Source: Cladochytrium replicatum (taxonomy: Eukaryota > Chytridiomycota > Chytridiomycetes > Cladochytriales > Cladochytriaceae). From it: a stretch of 64,000 nt of DNA. This document shows positions 1 to 10,819 of this stretch, one piece after another; position 1 is the stretch's first letter, and each line of letters begins with the position of its first letter. Under the pieces are notes generated by a model. The model was not told where the DNA came from, searched no databases, and saw only the letters and a list, made by a program, of their open reading frames with translations. A program made the position numbers and the translations under genes. The stretch covers positions 168,632 through 232,631 of the forward strand of contig JAHLKD010000087.1 in assembly GCA_025526935.1 (NCBI GenBank), given 5' to 3'.

Positions 1-348
1 ATTATGGACTGGTGGAAGACCGTTGGAAGTGTGAACTTTCCAGCCCTAAGCCAGATGGCAATGGACAATTTAGGAATACCAGCAACAAGCGCTCCAGTCG
101 AACGAAAGTTTTCAGCCGGGGTTGATTTGGTACCTGCAACTCGCAACCGCCTTGCTCCAAGAACAATAAATGCGTTGATGTGCCGTCATGACTGGTTGCA
201 TCAATTGAGTGCTGAAGAACTGTTCAAAAATGATTCCCTAGTTTCAAAAAGTGATGTTAGTGAGGATTTTGTAAAGGTGCATAATTTTGGCGAGGATTTT
301 GATGTGGTATTAGAGTTGGAAGCAACTGATGATAACCCACTCTTTTAA
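1..348 (+). CDS. hAT transposase, C-terminal fragment (cut by window edge)
   Basis: This is the 3' end of a hAT-family transposase; the reading frame is open at base 1 and stops at 346-348. The residues around WWK, FPALS, IPATSAPVERKFSAG and NRLAP form the hATC dimerisation domain, which carries the last part of the RNase-H-like catalytic fold's helical insertion and mediates dimerisation. The usual FSAGG appears as FSAGV. The tail after the domain is acidic and short. The N-terminal BED finger and catalytic region lie outside the window, so intactness cannot be judged. The palindrome-repeat cluster starts just downstream, which may make it the subterminal region of this transposon. The first visible ATG at 4 is only internal. 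Confidence 0.82.
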   Translation: MMDWWKTVGSVNFPALSQMAMDNLGIPATSAPVERKFSAGVDLVPATRNRLAPRTINALMCRHDWLHQLSAEELFKNDSLVSKSDVSEDFVKVHNFGEDFDVVLELEATDDNPLF

Positions 349-369
349 ATATAAATTGTTGTTTAGACT

Positions 370-1090
370 GTCATCTGTTGAAGTACCGTCCAGGAGTTGA
401 GAAAGCGACCGCCTGGACAGAATCCTATTACAAGTAGTATTTGTAGAGAGGTTGGTTGTTCTTGATCGAGATCAGTGAAGTATCAGTGAAGTACCGTCAA
501 TGAGTTGAGAAAGTGTCCGGGTGGACAGAATCTTATTGCTAGTAACATTATTAGAGAGGTTAGCTGTACTTGATAGAGATCACTGAAGTACCGTCAATGA
601 GTTGAGAAAGTGTCCGGGTGGACAGAATCCTATTGCTAGTAACATTGATAGAGAGGTTAGTTGTATTGGGTAGAGATCACTGAAGTACCGTCAATGAGTT
701 GAGAAAGTGTCCGGGTGGACAGAATCCTATTGCTAGTAGTATTTGTAGAGATGTTAGCTGTACCTGATAGAGATTACTACCGTCAATGAGTTGAGAAAGT
801 GTCCGGGTGGACAGAAATCTGGGAGACTGAGTGTCACTGTGTCTGTCTGGGTAGAATAGGATTCTGTCCCCCCGGACACTTTCTCAACTCATTGACGGTA
901 CTTCAGTAATTTCTATCAGGTACAGCTAACCTCTCTATTAATGTTACTAGCAATAAGATTCTGTCCACCCGGACACTTTCTCAACTCATTGACGGTACTT
1001 CAGTGATCTCTATCAAGTACAGCTAACCTCTCTATCAATTTTACTAGCAATAAGATTCTGTCCACCCGGACAGAATCCTCTCTATCAATG
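370..1090. repeat. Inverted cluster of ~97-bp repeats carrying a hairpin 14-mer (cluster 1)
   Basis: Five forward units (14-mer at about 406 degenerate, then 514, 611, 708, 800) are followed by three reverse units (865, 962, 1059). The period is about 97 bp. The core TGTCCGGGTGGACA is a perfect 5-bp inverted repeat around GGGT. Each unit also contains GTACCGTCAATGAGTTGAGA and AGAGAGGTTAGCTGTACTTG. A non-repeated spacer at about 816-860 separates the two arms, so the block as a whole is a long imperfect palindrome. Spaced, oriented copies of a short palindrome are typical of subterminal transposase-binding sites of DNA transposons; that role is inference. Confidence 0.85.
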
Positions 1091-1239
1091 TTACTAGCCA
1101 GTTTCTTCCCTAGCTGCTTATTATTTTCAGATTGGGTAGAAAACTATAGTGTCAGGTAAGTATTATAGCATACATTCCTGTAACATTCCGGCTAAGAACA
1201 CCGGGCCAGTATCTTCCCACAACAAAGAGTACAAACACC

Positions 1240-2922
1240 ATGCCTCGAACTACAAAGAAGCGAGCGTTAAAACAATCCAGACCATCATCTGAAAGAGAAT
1301 CAAGTGCAGAACCTGTGACTGCACCTGAAACATCTCTGGCATCGGGTTCTGAAGTGGAAGAAGCAGAAGTTGGCCTTGATGTCAAATCGACAGATGTCAA
1401 ATCGACAGCTCCTTCAAAGAAACCGGCGCGACGTGGTACTAAAGGGGATGCTGACTATTTGCTCATCGACGGACTCTGTCCTGCTTCAGACATACGACTT
1501 TGGTATCGAAAATTCAAAGCGAGCGGCCACAGCTACGACTCGGAGGACTTCATCAGCAACTGTCAAACAAATCGTGATGAATGCGGCCCAAGATTTGTTC
1601 TTCAAGGGTTGATCGACCGACTTAACTCTGACAGCAAGCTAGTTCGTCAAGCCCTGAACGAAATTCACGATGAGTGCAGTGGACGAACGGAGTTCATAAC
1701 AGCAGCAAACGCCTATCGTATGGAGTGCTTGAAAAGCTCTTCCTTTCAGAAGGAAACAACATTTCTGGACTTTTACAGGCGGCAGGGACACAAGTACGGC
1801 ATTTACAGAGGAATGCCCGTCACTGCAAAGGTTGATGAGTTCCAAGCAACCATCAAACGAGCAGATGAGGACCGTGAAAGGACAAAACAGGTCCTCAAAC
1901 AGTCAGAACGACTGTTGAACATGACAAAAGATCTTGAAGAGACTGCAATGAACGAGAGAAGGACCCACATCGCAGCAGAAGTGCGAGAGAAGGCTCTCAT
2001 TGATGAATTGGGCAGGGCGGGTGCATTGATTCAGCACGGCGAGCACGAAGAGCTAGCAAGATTCAGGGAGATCACTGCTGCAATGGAAAGGGAGAAGCAG
2101 GCAACTTCCCAGGAGATTTCACAATGGAAATCACGTGTGACCGCCCTGGAGGGAGAGCTTGCTGCTCTGAAACGACAGGCTGGTCATTCAGAAGCTGCAG
2201 CACCTGCGGCGCCAACATCAACAGGCAGCCCAATAAGCATATCGTCGGCTATCAAGGGGATTGGTAGAATTCCAAAGGTACATCGAACCAGTTCTCCAAC
2301 GAGTTCCCTTGCATTGCTTAGCCTGCAGCAGCATCGTGGTACGGCTATCCTTTTGGTGAAAGAGGTCATCCAGGGTATCTGCTTCCAGATGCATAAGATC
2401 AATGAGGTTATTTATGACCTTAAATTGCTGTCTCTTCCACCATCAATCAAGTACGTCAATGTAAACTACGAAGTCCTCTCCCGAAATGAGTTTTTACGGC
2501 CCATATTTGTTGAATCAGACGACCGCTCAAGCCGAATATCAACTTCAAGTAGCAGTGCTCGGAGCAGCCTTACTCTTCTTAGGGTGCACATTTTGCTCGG
2601 AAACTGGATACGGCACAATAATTCGCTAAGTACGTCTGCCACTATCTATCGCATGTTCAGGGCATTAGTGGATGCTTATCCTTCTGAGTGGCTAAGGTTC
2701 TGGACGGCATACATCGGGCATCTTTCGTCCATAACGCTCCCTGAGGTGGATTGGAAACCTTGGAAGACAGGTTTAGCCAAGGATTTCATGCTTTCAAATG
2801 ACGACATTGATCGGTTCATCAGGACTGGGTTGGCTAAGGACATAACCAGTAGTGGATGGGACTCTGACGATATGAACCAGATACAGAAGCTGATTTGGGC
2901 TGTTCCACCTATCAACTTGTGA
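1240..2922 (+). CDS. Unrecognised 560-residue coiled-coil protein of a repeated element (copy 1, intact)
   Basis: I do not recognise this family. The protein begins MPRTTKKRALKQ, followed by a Ser/Glu-rich disordered stretch to about residue 75. A compact region follows at about 76-190 (DYLLIDGLCPASDIRLWY, then NSDSKLVRQALNEIHDEC). Residues about 195-320 are a strongly charged coiled coil (DEDRERTKQVLKQSERLL, then REITAAMEREKQATSQEI). A Ser/Pro linker leads to a helical C-terminal region from about 365 (KEVIQGICFQMHKINEVI) to 560. No transmembrane segment or catalytic motif is visible. A nearly identical but broken copy lies at 9008-10690 and degraded copies at 47.2-49.0 kb, so it is element-borne. 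It sits just downstream of a hairpin-repeat cluster. A DNA-binding accessory or structural protein of a transposon is possible but unproven. Confidence 0.7.
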   Translation: MPRTTKKRALKQSRPSSERESSAEPVTAPETSLASGSEVEEAEVGLDVKSTDVKSTAPSKKPARRGTKGDADYLLIDGLCPASDIRLWYRKFKASGHSYDSEDFISNCQTNRDECGPRFVLQGLIDRLNSDSKLVRQALNEIHDECSGRTEFITAANAYRMECLKSSSFQKETTFLDFYRRQGHKYGIYRGMPVTAKVDEFQATIKRADEDRERTKQVLKQSERLLNMTKDLEETAMNERRTHIAAEVREKALIDELGRAGALIQHGEHEELARFREITAAMEREKQATSQEISQWKSRVTALEGELAALKRQAGHSEAAAPAAPTSTGSPISISSAIKGIGRIPKVHRTSSPTSSLALLSLQQHRGTAILLVKEVIQGICFQMHKINEVIYDLKLLSLPPSIKYVNVNYEVLSRNEFLRPIFVESDDRSSRISTSSSSARSSLTLLRVHILLGNWIRHNNSLSTSATIYRMFRALVDAYPSEWLRFWTAYIGHLSSITLPEVDWKPWKTGLAKDFMLSNDDIDRFIRTGLAKDITSSGWDSDDMNQIQKLIWAVPPINL

Positions 2923-3049
2923 TTGTTCAGTGGAGTTTTGTTTCTTTTTACGATAGTGTTTCTAAAATACACACTGTCCACACAGACACAAGTGTTCATG
3001 TAAATATCCGTGGTCTAACTCAAAATTCAATCAATCCTCTCCTGGGCAG

Positions 3050-3225
3050 CAAAAACCCCGCGGGTCAGGGTCGGGTACGGGTTTCAACCACTTCGGGTCC
3101 GGGTATTCCCTTTGTACCCGTCAGTGACCCGGCGGGTCCCCAGACAAACACGACCCGACCCAAAGGGTTTGGTGCGGGTCGCCACTGAAACCCGGACCCG
3201 ACCCGGACCCGCCGAACCTTACTAG
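3050..3225. repeat. GGGTC-rich block with inverted ends (copy 1)
   Basis: This is a GC-rich block built from GGGTC/GACCC words. Its left part (about 3069-3087, GGGTCGGGTACGGGTTTCA) and right part (about 3186-3204) are inverted repeats with one mismatch. It follows the coiled-coil ORF in both tandem copies; a looser GGGTC-rich patch occurs at 57.0 kb. It could be the terminal region of the unit or a small non-autonomous hAT-like element. Confidence 0.65.
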
Positions 3226-3649
3226 TAACATTGATAGAGAGGTTAGCTGTACTTGATAGAGATCACTGAAGTACCGCCGTCAATGAGTTGAGAAAGTGTC
3301 CGGGTGGACAGAATCGTATTGCTAGTAACATTGATAGAGAGGTTAGTTGTATTGGGTAGAGATCACTGAAGTACCGCCGTCAATGAGTTGAGAAAGTGTC
3401 CGGGTGGACAGAAATCTGGGAGACTGAGTGTCACTGTGTCTGTCTGGGTAGAATAGGATTCTGTCCCCCCGGACACTTTCTCAACTCATTGACGGTACTT
3501 CAGTGATCTCTATCCAATACAGCTAACCTCTCTATCAATTTTACTAGCAATAAGATTCTGTCCACCCGGACAGAATCCTCTCTATCAATGTTAGTAGCCA
3601 TTTTCTTCCCTAGCTTATTATTATTTTCAGATCGGGTAGAAAACTATAG
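3226..3649. repeat. Palindrome-repeat cluster of the second tandem unit (cluster 2)
   Basis: This has the same architecture as cluster 1 but is shorter: two forward copies of TGTCCGGGTGGACA (3297, 3397), the same spacer, then two reverse copies (3462, 3559). It ends at the Copia insertion point; its continuation resumes at 8913. Bases 3636-3649 (AGAAAACTATAG) and 8913 onward (TATAGTGTCAGG) together reproduce the sequence found intact at about 1138-1160 upstream of the first coiled-coil ORF. Confidence 0.85.
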
Positions 3650-4089
3650 TGTTGAGTGTTGTTTCGTTCATAAAAGTTTTCCTTCTTTGTTGTTACTTTC
3701 AAAAAAGAAAAAGTTCGACTGAGGATAACAACAGGATTATTGTTGATCCTCAGAATCGAACTTGCGGCATGACGTTGAATGGCTTGTGGTTTAACCCACG
3801 ACGCTAGCTTTGTTGTTTTCCAAAACTTTTATTTTTGTTTCTATTTCGGCTTCATGTTCTTCGACGAAAACTTCAAAAGCCAGCGTTCCAGAAAATTCCG
3901 GATCACCAGCAAACTTGAAGGGGACTTACCAAAGGAGGAAGGAGAGCGCCGCTGCTGACGTGGCAAGGACAAATTAAGGGAGGCTTTGTTGGGAATGGGA
4001 GAACCTATAAAAGGTGTGAGTCTTAAGCTTCCAATATATTGAACAAGTACCTCTTATCTGATCTTACCTGCCTACGACAAAATTCTACA
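3650..4089 (+). repeat. 5' LTR of the Copia element
   Basis: Starts TGTTGAGTG and ends TTCTACA. A TATA box (TATAAAA, 4006-4012) lies about 80 bp before the LTR end and fits the Pol II promoter of the element. An internal inverted repeat around 3711-3761 (AGTTCGACTGAGGATAACAA and TTGTTGATCCTCAGAATCGA) could form a hairpin. Confidence 0.93.
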
Positions 4090-4097
4090 TGGTAGCA

Positions 4098-7000
4098 ATG
4101 GATTCTCGCTCTTCCCAACAACAACCGAAACCAACGGCGCTCATGACCCGCAAAGCTCAGGATGACAATCTCTTTGTCTTTGACGGAGAGAATTATCATA
4201 CCTGGCGACTCCGCATGGTGGCCTATCTCGAGGGCAAGGAGCTCTGGACAGTTGTCAACAAGGGACCAAATCCTGACCCACGACTGCGAACTGGTTTTGA
4301 CGAGACTAGCAATGCTGGCAAGGCCGAAATCGCCGCCCATGAAGAAAGTGTTCTGGATGATCGCAAGGCCTGATCCAAGATCATCGGGAAGCTCAGCAAC
4401 GTCGTACTTTCGCTTGTCACCAGCGCGAACACCGCAAAGGCGATGCTCGTAGCCCTCGATCAGATGTACCAGCGCCAGGCCAACGTCAACAGGATCACAC
4501 TCCGACGCGAGCTAATGGGGAAAAAGATGAGTACCGGGTCTGATCTTAAGACCCACATCTCGGAACTTGCCATGATTGTCCAGAGACTGACCGCTATTGG
4601 TGATTCCATTTCCCCAGACCAGCACATCATCTACCTGCTCAGCTCCCTCCCTCCGGAATTCGATACTGTGATTGCCACAATTGACGTTGAGGATGACACC
4701 CGCCGAAAGGACTACCAATATGTTGTCGGCCAACTTCTCGACGACGAAAGCAAACGACGAAGTCGCGAAAACAAGGAAGGTAACAGTCGAGATCAAGCTT
4801 ATCAGACCTCCGGCGGCAACCAACGACTTTGCTGGAACTGTAGCCAGCCAGGCCACTTCGCTGCCAACTGTCCTAACCAGACCTCGAGTTTGGGTGGTTC
4901 AAATCAAGGCTCTGGAAACGGACGAGGTGGTAGCGGAGGTCGAGGAGGTCGAGGTGGCGGACGAGGTACTGGAAGAGGCGGTCGAGGTCGAGGGAGCGGC
5001 GGTAGAGGACGCGGTCGAGGAAATGGAGGATCCAACCGCGGTGGCGGAAGAAGCGGTGGGCACGCAAACGAAGTAACGCTACCTGCGATTGCGTTCATGG
5101 CTTCGGAGAGATTCTCTGATCGATCTTCTAAGTGGTTCTTCGACACTGGGGCTTCGCACCACCTGTGCAACGATCAAAGGGCGTTCATCGAGTTGCGGAA
5201 GATTACTCCGATTGAGATTGACACCGCAAATGCTGGATCAGGACTCAAGGTTGTCGGGATCGGAAGAGTTCGATTGCTGGTATCAGTTGGAGGGCGGGAG
5301 AGGGAGGTGATCCTTAGTGAAGTGTACTTCGCTCCGAACCTGTCTGACAACTTGGTATCATGGAATCGACTCATAGAACACCGTCTCAAGCTCTACGGTG
5401 CTGGCAAGAAGATCCAGATCGGTCGCAACAATGAGATAGTCATGGAGTTCACACAAGATAAGACTTGCAACTTGTTTGCACTTGATCTGTCCCGATCGAT
5501 CGCCAGGGTGGCACGACGTAACGACGCAACAGCGGATCTCATCACTTGGCATAGAAGGTTCGGACATGCTGGATTCAATCGGATCGAGGAGGCCCAGAAG
5601 CTAGTTGAAGGAATGGAGATCGATGGAACTGAGAGGTTGGACCCTTGTCCGACCTGTGTGAAAGCTAAGTTGACCAGAACTAGCTTTCCACGGATCAAGG
5701 ACATTGACGTTAATTCCCATAGCACCCTCTACATCGATCTCCAAGGACCAATAAAGCCGCCCACCTACGGAGGTGCAATCTATGCCGCGGTCGCAGCACA
5801 CAGGAACTCTGGAGTCCTGGTTGTACGCCCCCTGAAAACCAAGGATCTGGCATTCGAGTTCAGTCAAGATGCCGTGCGAGAGATAGGACTCCTTACTGGC
5901 AAGGAGGTCCAAGTAGTTGTCACCGACAACGCAAAAGAGTTGATTTCACAAAAGTACGAGGCATGGGCACGGAAGCGCGGCATTCAACATCACACTACCA
6001 TGCCGTACACCCCGATGCAGAATGGACCTGTTGAGCGAGCAAATCGGACCCTCCAAAATCTTACACGAGCTATGTTAAATGAGGCAGGGGCAAACAGCAA
6101 GCTATGGGGCGAGGCGATGGTAACAGCATGTTACCTAAACAACCGGCTCCCGCGCAAGATCGGCAAGACGAGTATTACGCCATTGGAGGCCGCGACAGGC
6201 AGAAAACCAAACGTCAGCAAACTGCGGACCTGGGGATGCGTGGCATACGTGCACGATCCCCTCCCATCGGGCAAGCTAGCGGATCGAGCGATCCCAGGAA
6301 TCTTCGTTGGATACGAAGCATTCGGATTTCGTGTCTGGGACCCGAAAAGGAAAGTAATGATGAGAAGCAAGTCGGTGGTGTTTGATGAGAAGCATACCTG
6401 GAATGAGCGAGCCCTTACTGATGCCCTTGAACTGGTCTCTTTCGAAAACCTCCCCCAACACAGAGACTCGGCAAAACCGCTCAAACACACCGACTTGGCC
6501 AGCAACAACAGCAACAGCGATGACAGCAGCTATAGAGATAGCGACAGCGACGACAGTGAGGGGGAGGTCGAGACCAATTCAAGGGACAAGGACACGGAAT
6601 CGGAGGACGACGAAGTAGAGGTGCAAGATCCTGGGCTATTGAAGCAGAAACCCAGCACTAGTAAGATTCCTGTGCGCCGAGGAAGCCGAGAGAAAAGGCC
6701 AGTCGAACGGTATGGCTTTGAGAAGGTGAAACAAGTCGGATCGGCATGAGTAGCCTCGAAAAGGAAGGTGATCTTGCACACGGAACCAAGGACGTATGAG
6801 GAAGCCATGGCGAGCCTGGAGAAGGACGACTGGACGGCTGCCATGCAATAGGAGATCCTTGCGCATCGCGAGAACTCAACGTGGCGACTTGTACCGAGGC
6901 CTGCAGGGCGAAACATCATCAAGTCAGGCTGGGTATATCGCTACAAGACGAACGCCGAGGGGAAGATGGTTCGGCACAAGGCGCGGTTCATTGCGAAAGG

Positions 7001-8351
7001 ATATTCGCAACGCGAGGGAGAGGACTTTGATGAGACGTTTTCTCCGGTGGCTCGAAAACAAACTGTTCGAGTTGTGTTGGCGCTCGTGGTGCAGGAACGG
7101 ATGGTGATGCGCCAGTACGACATCAAAACAGCGTTCCTGAATGCGCGCATCATCGACCGCGAACTCTACTACGAGCAGCCAGAGGGATTCATTGAACCGG
7201 GCAAGGAAGATTGGGTCTGCTTAGCTATTCGTGCGCTTTATGGCCTCAAGCAGCCGCCTCGCGAGTGGAATAGTCTCTTCGACGATTTCCTAGTGACCGT
7301 CATCAAGCTGAAACGTTCCGATAGCGATGTCTGCCTCTACTACCGTCGAGAGGGATCGTCGCTCACGCTTGTCGTCATCTACGTGGACGATATTCTGGTG
7401 GCGTCGACCGATGAGGACGAGGTGAATCGAATCGAGGAGTTGATGAAGCGACGATTTGAGGTCAGCGAGGCAGGATCCCCAAAGTATTATCTCGGCTGGG
7501 AAATTGACTACGATAAGGACGGCGGCAAGCTCACCATCTCTCAAGCGCAGTACATCAGAATGTCGGCGAAGAAATGTAAGATCAGATTCGAGCGGAAAAC
7601 ACCAGTTGAAGCTGGCGTTACAATCTTCAAGGATATGGGAGAGGAGATCGAGGTCGAGCGAAATGAGATTAGCTATCGCACAATCGTCGGTCAGCTCCTA
7701 TACGCCGCGACGAGCACACGACCCGATATCTCGTTTGCCACTGGCACCGTTGCGCGTTATCAAAACGCACCTCAGTACACTCATTGGTGCGCGGCGGAAC
7801 GGGTGCTCGCCTACCTGCTGCACACTCCCTCAATTGGAATCCGCTATGGACGACGAGATCGCCTTGAGATTGTATGCTATGCGGACGCGGATCACGCCGG
7901 AGATCCTGACAACAAAAAGTCGACTACGGGATATGCTATCTTGATCAATGGGGGAGCTGTTGCCTGGGGGAGCAAGCTTCAAACATCAGCGGCGAGTTTG
8001 ACAGCAGAAGCGGAGTACGTTGCACTATCCACAGCTAGCGACGAACTCGTTTGGGTAAAGCACATGCTTGAAGAACTTGGATATTCCTTTGCTGCTCCGC
8101 CTGTAGTCCACTGCGACAATACCGCTGCAATTGCTGGTGCCCGCAATCCCGGATTCAAGTCCCGGCATATCGCTTTGCGATATCACATTGTGCGTGGCCG
8201 CATTCGATCTGGGGACATTGACGTGCAGTATATCCCCACAGAGGATCAGGTGGCAGACATCTTCACCAAGCGTCTCGCACGACGTCGACATGAGAAACTG
8301 ATGGGTCTACTTGGGATGGTAGATGCAATGAAAGAGATGAGAGAAAATTAG
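4098..8351 (+). pseudogene. Copia Gag-Pol polyprotein with three in-frame stops
   Basis: One frame runs from ATG 4098 (an in-frame ATG also straddles the LTR end at 4089) to the stop at 8351, interrupted by TGA 4371, TGA 6747 and TAG 6849. Visible parts in order: Gag with DGENYHTWRLRMVAYLEGKE; a CCHC knuckle CWNCSQPGHFAANC near 4830; an Arg/Gly-rich stretch at about 4915-5060; aspartic protease WFFDTGASHHLC near 5135; GAG-pre-integrase WHRRFGHAGF; integrase with YIDLQGP and VTDNAKEL; a hydrophilic acidic linker; reverse transcriptase with YVDD near 7381; and RNase H (YADADHAGD and TAEAEYVALS). No frameshift is needed. With stops in Gag and between integrase and RT, this copy should be unable to make a full polyprotein unless the stops are read through. 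Confidence 0.93.
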
Positions 8352-8472
8352 GTTTTGTTTCTCGAAGGACACACCAATTATGTTTGCATTCCTTCTGGCT
8401 TCTATGTTTGTTTTTCAATTGTTATTTCTTTTCAACTTTCAAAGGAAGAACTTTTGTTCAGAAACGGGGGAG

Positions 8473-8912
8473 TGTTGAGTGTTGTTTCGTTCATAAAAGT
8501 TTTCCTTCTTTGTTGTTACTTTCAAAAAAGAAAAAGTTCGACTGAGGATAACAACAGGATTATTGTTGATCCTCAGAATCGAACTTGCGGCATGACGTTG
8601 AATGGCTTGTGGTTTAACCCACGACGCTAGCTTTGTTGTTTTCCAAAACTTTTATTTTTGTTTCTATTTCGGCTTCATGTTCTTCGACGAAAACTTCAAA
8701 AGCCAGCGTTCCAGAAAATTCCGGATCACCAGCAAACTTGAAGGGGACTTACCAAAGGAGGAAGGAGAGCGCCGCTGCTGACGTGGCAAGGACAAATTAA
8801 GGGAGGCTTTGTTGGGAATGGGAGAACCTATAAAAGGTGTGAGTCTTAAGCTTCCAATATATTGAACAAGTACCTCTTATCTGATCTTACCTGCCTACGA
8901 CAAAATTCTACA
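8473..8912 (+). repeat. 3' LTR of the Copia element
   Basis: 440 bp, matching the 5' LTR base for base by reading. It is preceded by the polypurine tract GAAACGGGGGAG and followed directly by the TATAG target duplicate. Its TATA box is at 8829-8835. Confidence 0.93.
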
Positions 8913-9007
8913 TATAGTGTCAGGGAAGTATTTTAGCATACATTCCTGTAACATTCCGGCTAAGAACACCAGGCCCAACCCTTCCCACGACAAACAGTAC
9001 AAACACC

Positions 9008-10690
9008 ATCCCTCGAACTACAAAGAAGCGACCGTTGAAACAATCCAGACCATCATCTGAAAGAGAATCAAGTGCAGAACCTGTGACTGCACCTGAAACA
9101 TCTCTGGCATCGGGTTCTGAAGTGGAAGAAGCAGAAGTTGGCCTTGATGTCAAATCGACAGATGTCAAATCGACAGCTCCTTCAAAGAAACCGGCGCGAC
9201 GTGGTACTAAAGGGGATGCTGACTATTTGCTCATCGACGGACTCTGTCCTGCTTCAGACATACGACTTTGGTATCAAAAATTCAAAGCAAGTGGCCACAG
9301 CTACGACTCGGAGGACTTCATCAGCAACTGTCAAACAAATCGTGATGAATGCGGCCCAAGATTTGTTCTTCAAGGGTTGATCAACCGACTTAACTCTGAC
9401 AGCAAGCTAGTTCGTCAAGCCCTGAACGAAATTCACGATGAATGAAGTGGACGAACGGAGTTCATAACAGCAGCAAACGCCTATCGTATGGAGTGCTTGA
9501 AAAGCTCTTCCTTTCAGAAGGAAACAACATTTCTGGACTTTTACAGGCGGCAGGGACACAAGTATGGCATTTGCAGAGGAATGCCTGTCACTGCAAAGGT
9601 TGACGAGTTCCAAGCGACCATCAAACGAGCAGATGAGGACCGTGAAAGGACAAAACAGGTCCTCAAACAATCAGAACGACTGTTGAACATGACAAAAGAT
9701 CTTGAAGAGACTGCAATGAATGAGAGAAGGACCCGCATCGCAGCAGAAGTGCGAGAGAAGGCTCTCATTGATGAATTGGGCAGGGCGGGTGCATTGATTC
9801 AGCACGGCGAGCACGAAGAGCTAGCAAGATTCAGGGAGATCACTGCTGCAATGGAAAGGGAGAAGCAGGCAACTTCCCAGGAGATTTCACAATGGAAATC
9901 ACGTGTGACCGCCCTGGAGGGAGAGCTTGCTGCTCTGAAACGACAGGCTGGTCATTCAGAAGCTGCAGCACCTGCGGTGCCAACATCAACAGGCAGCCCA
10001 ATAAGCATATCGTCGGCTATCAAGGGGATTGGTAGAATTCCAAAAGTACATCGAACCAGTTCTCCAACGAGTTCCCTTGCATTGCTTAGCCTGCAGCAGC
10101 ACCGTCGTACGGCTATCCTTTTGGTGAAAGAGGTCATCCAGGGTATCTGCTTCCAGATGCATAAGATCAATGAGGTTATTTATGACCTTAAATTGCCGTC
10201 TCTTCCACCATCAATCAAGTACGTCAATGTAAACTACGAAGTCCTCTCCCAAAATGAGTTTTTACGGCCCATATTTGTTGAATCAGATGATCGCTCAAGC
10301 CGAATATCAACTTCAAGTAGCAGTGCTCGGAGCAGCCTTACTCTTCTTAGGGTGCACATTTTGCTCGGAAACTGGATACGGCACAATAATTTGCTAAGTA
10401 CGTCTGCCACTATCTATCGCATGTTCAGGGCATTAGTGGATGCTTATCCTTCTGAGTGGCTAAGGTTCTGGACGGCATACATCGGGCATCTTTCGTCCAT
10501 AACGCTCCCTGAGGTGGATTGGAAACCTTGGAAGACAGGTTTAGCCAAGGATTTCATGCTTTCAAATGACGACATTGATCGGTTCATCAGGACTGGGTTG
10601 GCGAAGGACGTAACCAGTGGTGGATGGGACTCTGACGATATGAACCAGATACAGAAGCTGATTTGGGCTGTTCCACCTATCAACTTGTGA
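9008..10690 (+). pseudogene. Second copy of the 560-residue coiled-coil ORF, broken
   Basis: This copy is nearly identical along its whole length to 1240-2922. The start codon is ATC (9008-9010) where copy 1 has ATG, and a TGA at 9443-9445 replaces a Cys codon. The rest is open in frame to the shared stop at 10688-10690, and an internal ATG at 9488 leaves a 400-residue C-terminal ORF containing the whole coiled coil. The few substitutions imply recent duplication. The upstream part was separated from its repeat cluster by the Copia insertion. Confidence 0.9.
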
Positions 10691-10819
10691 TTGTTCAGTG
10701 GAGTTTTGTTTCTTTTTACGATAGTGTTTCTAAAATACACACTGTCCACACAGACACAAAGTGTTCATGTAAATATCCGTGGTCTAACTCAAAGTTCAAT
10801 CAATCCTCTCCTGGGCAGC

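Larger units (their letters stand above)
3650..8912 (+). mobile_element. Full-length Ty1/copia LTR retrotransposon
   Basis: The element is 5,263 bp long and bounded by TG...CA LTRs of 440 bp each (3650-4089 and 8473-8912), identical as far as I can read. An exact 5-bp target duplication TATAG flanks it (3645-3649 and 8913-8917). A primer-binding site starts at 4090 (TGGTAGCAATGG, resembling the complement of initiator tRNA-Met 3' ends). A polypurine tract lies at 8461-8472 (GAAACGGGGGAG). Domain order is Gag, protease, integrase, reverse transcriptase, RNase H, which is the copia order. It is nested inside the second copy of the coiled-coil unit. Confidence 0.95.

Noticed and set aside
370-1090. 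CRISPR-like array
   Set aside because: Units are about 97 bp with conserved rather than unique spacers and reverse orientation mid-array, in eukaryotic DNA.
3058-3220. Telomere-like repeat (GGGTC words)
   Set aside because: Words are irregular and inverted within the block, not a head-to-tail telomeric array.
4904-5170. Proline/arginine-rich minus-strand ORF opposite the Copia Gag
   Set aside because: It is the antisense shadow of the Gly/Arg-rich stretch of Gag.
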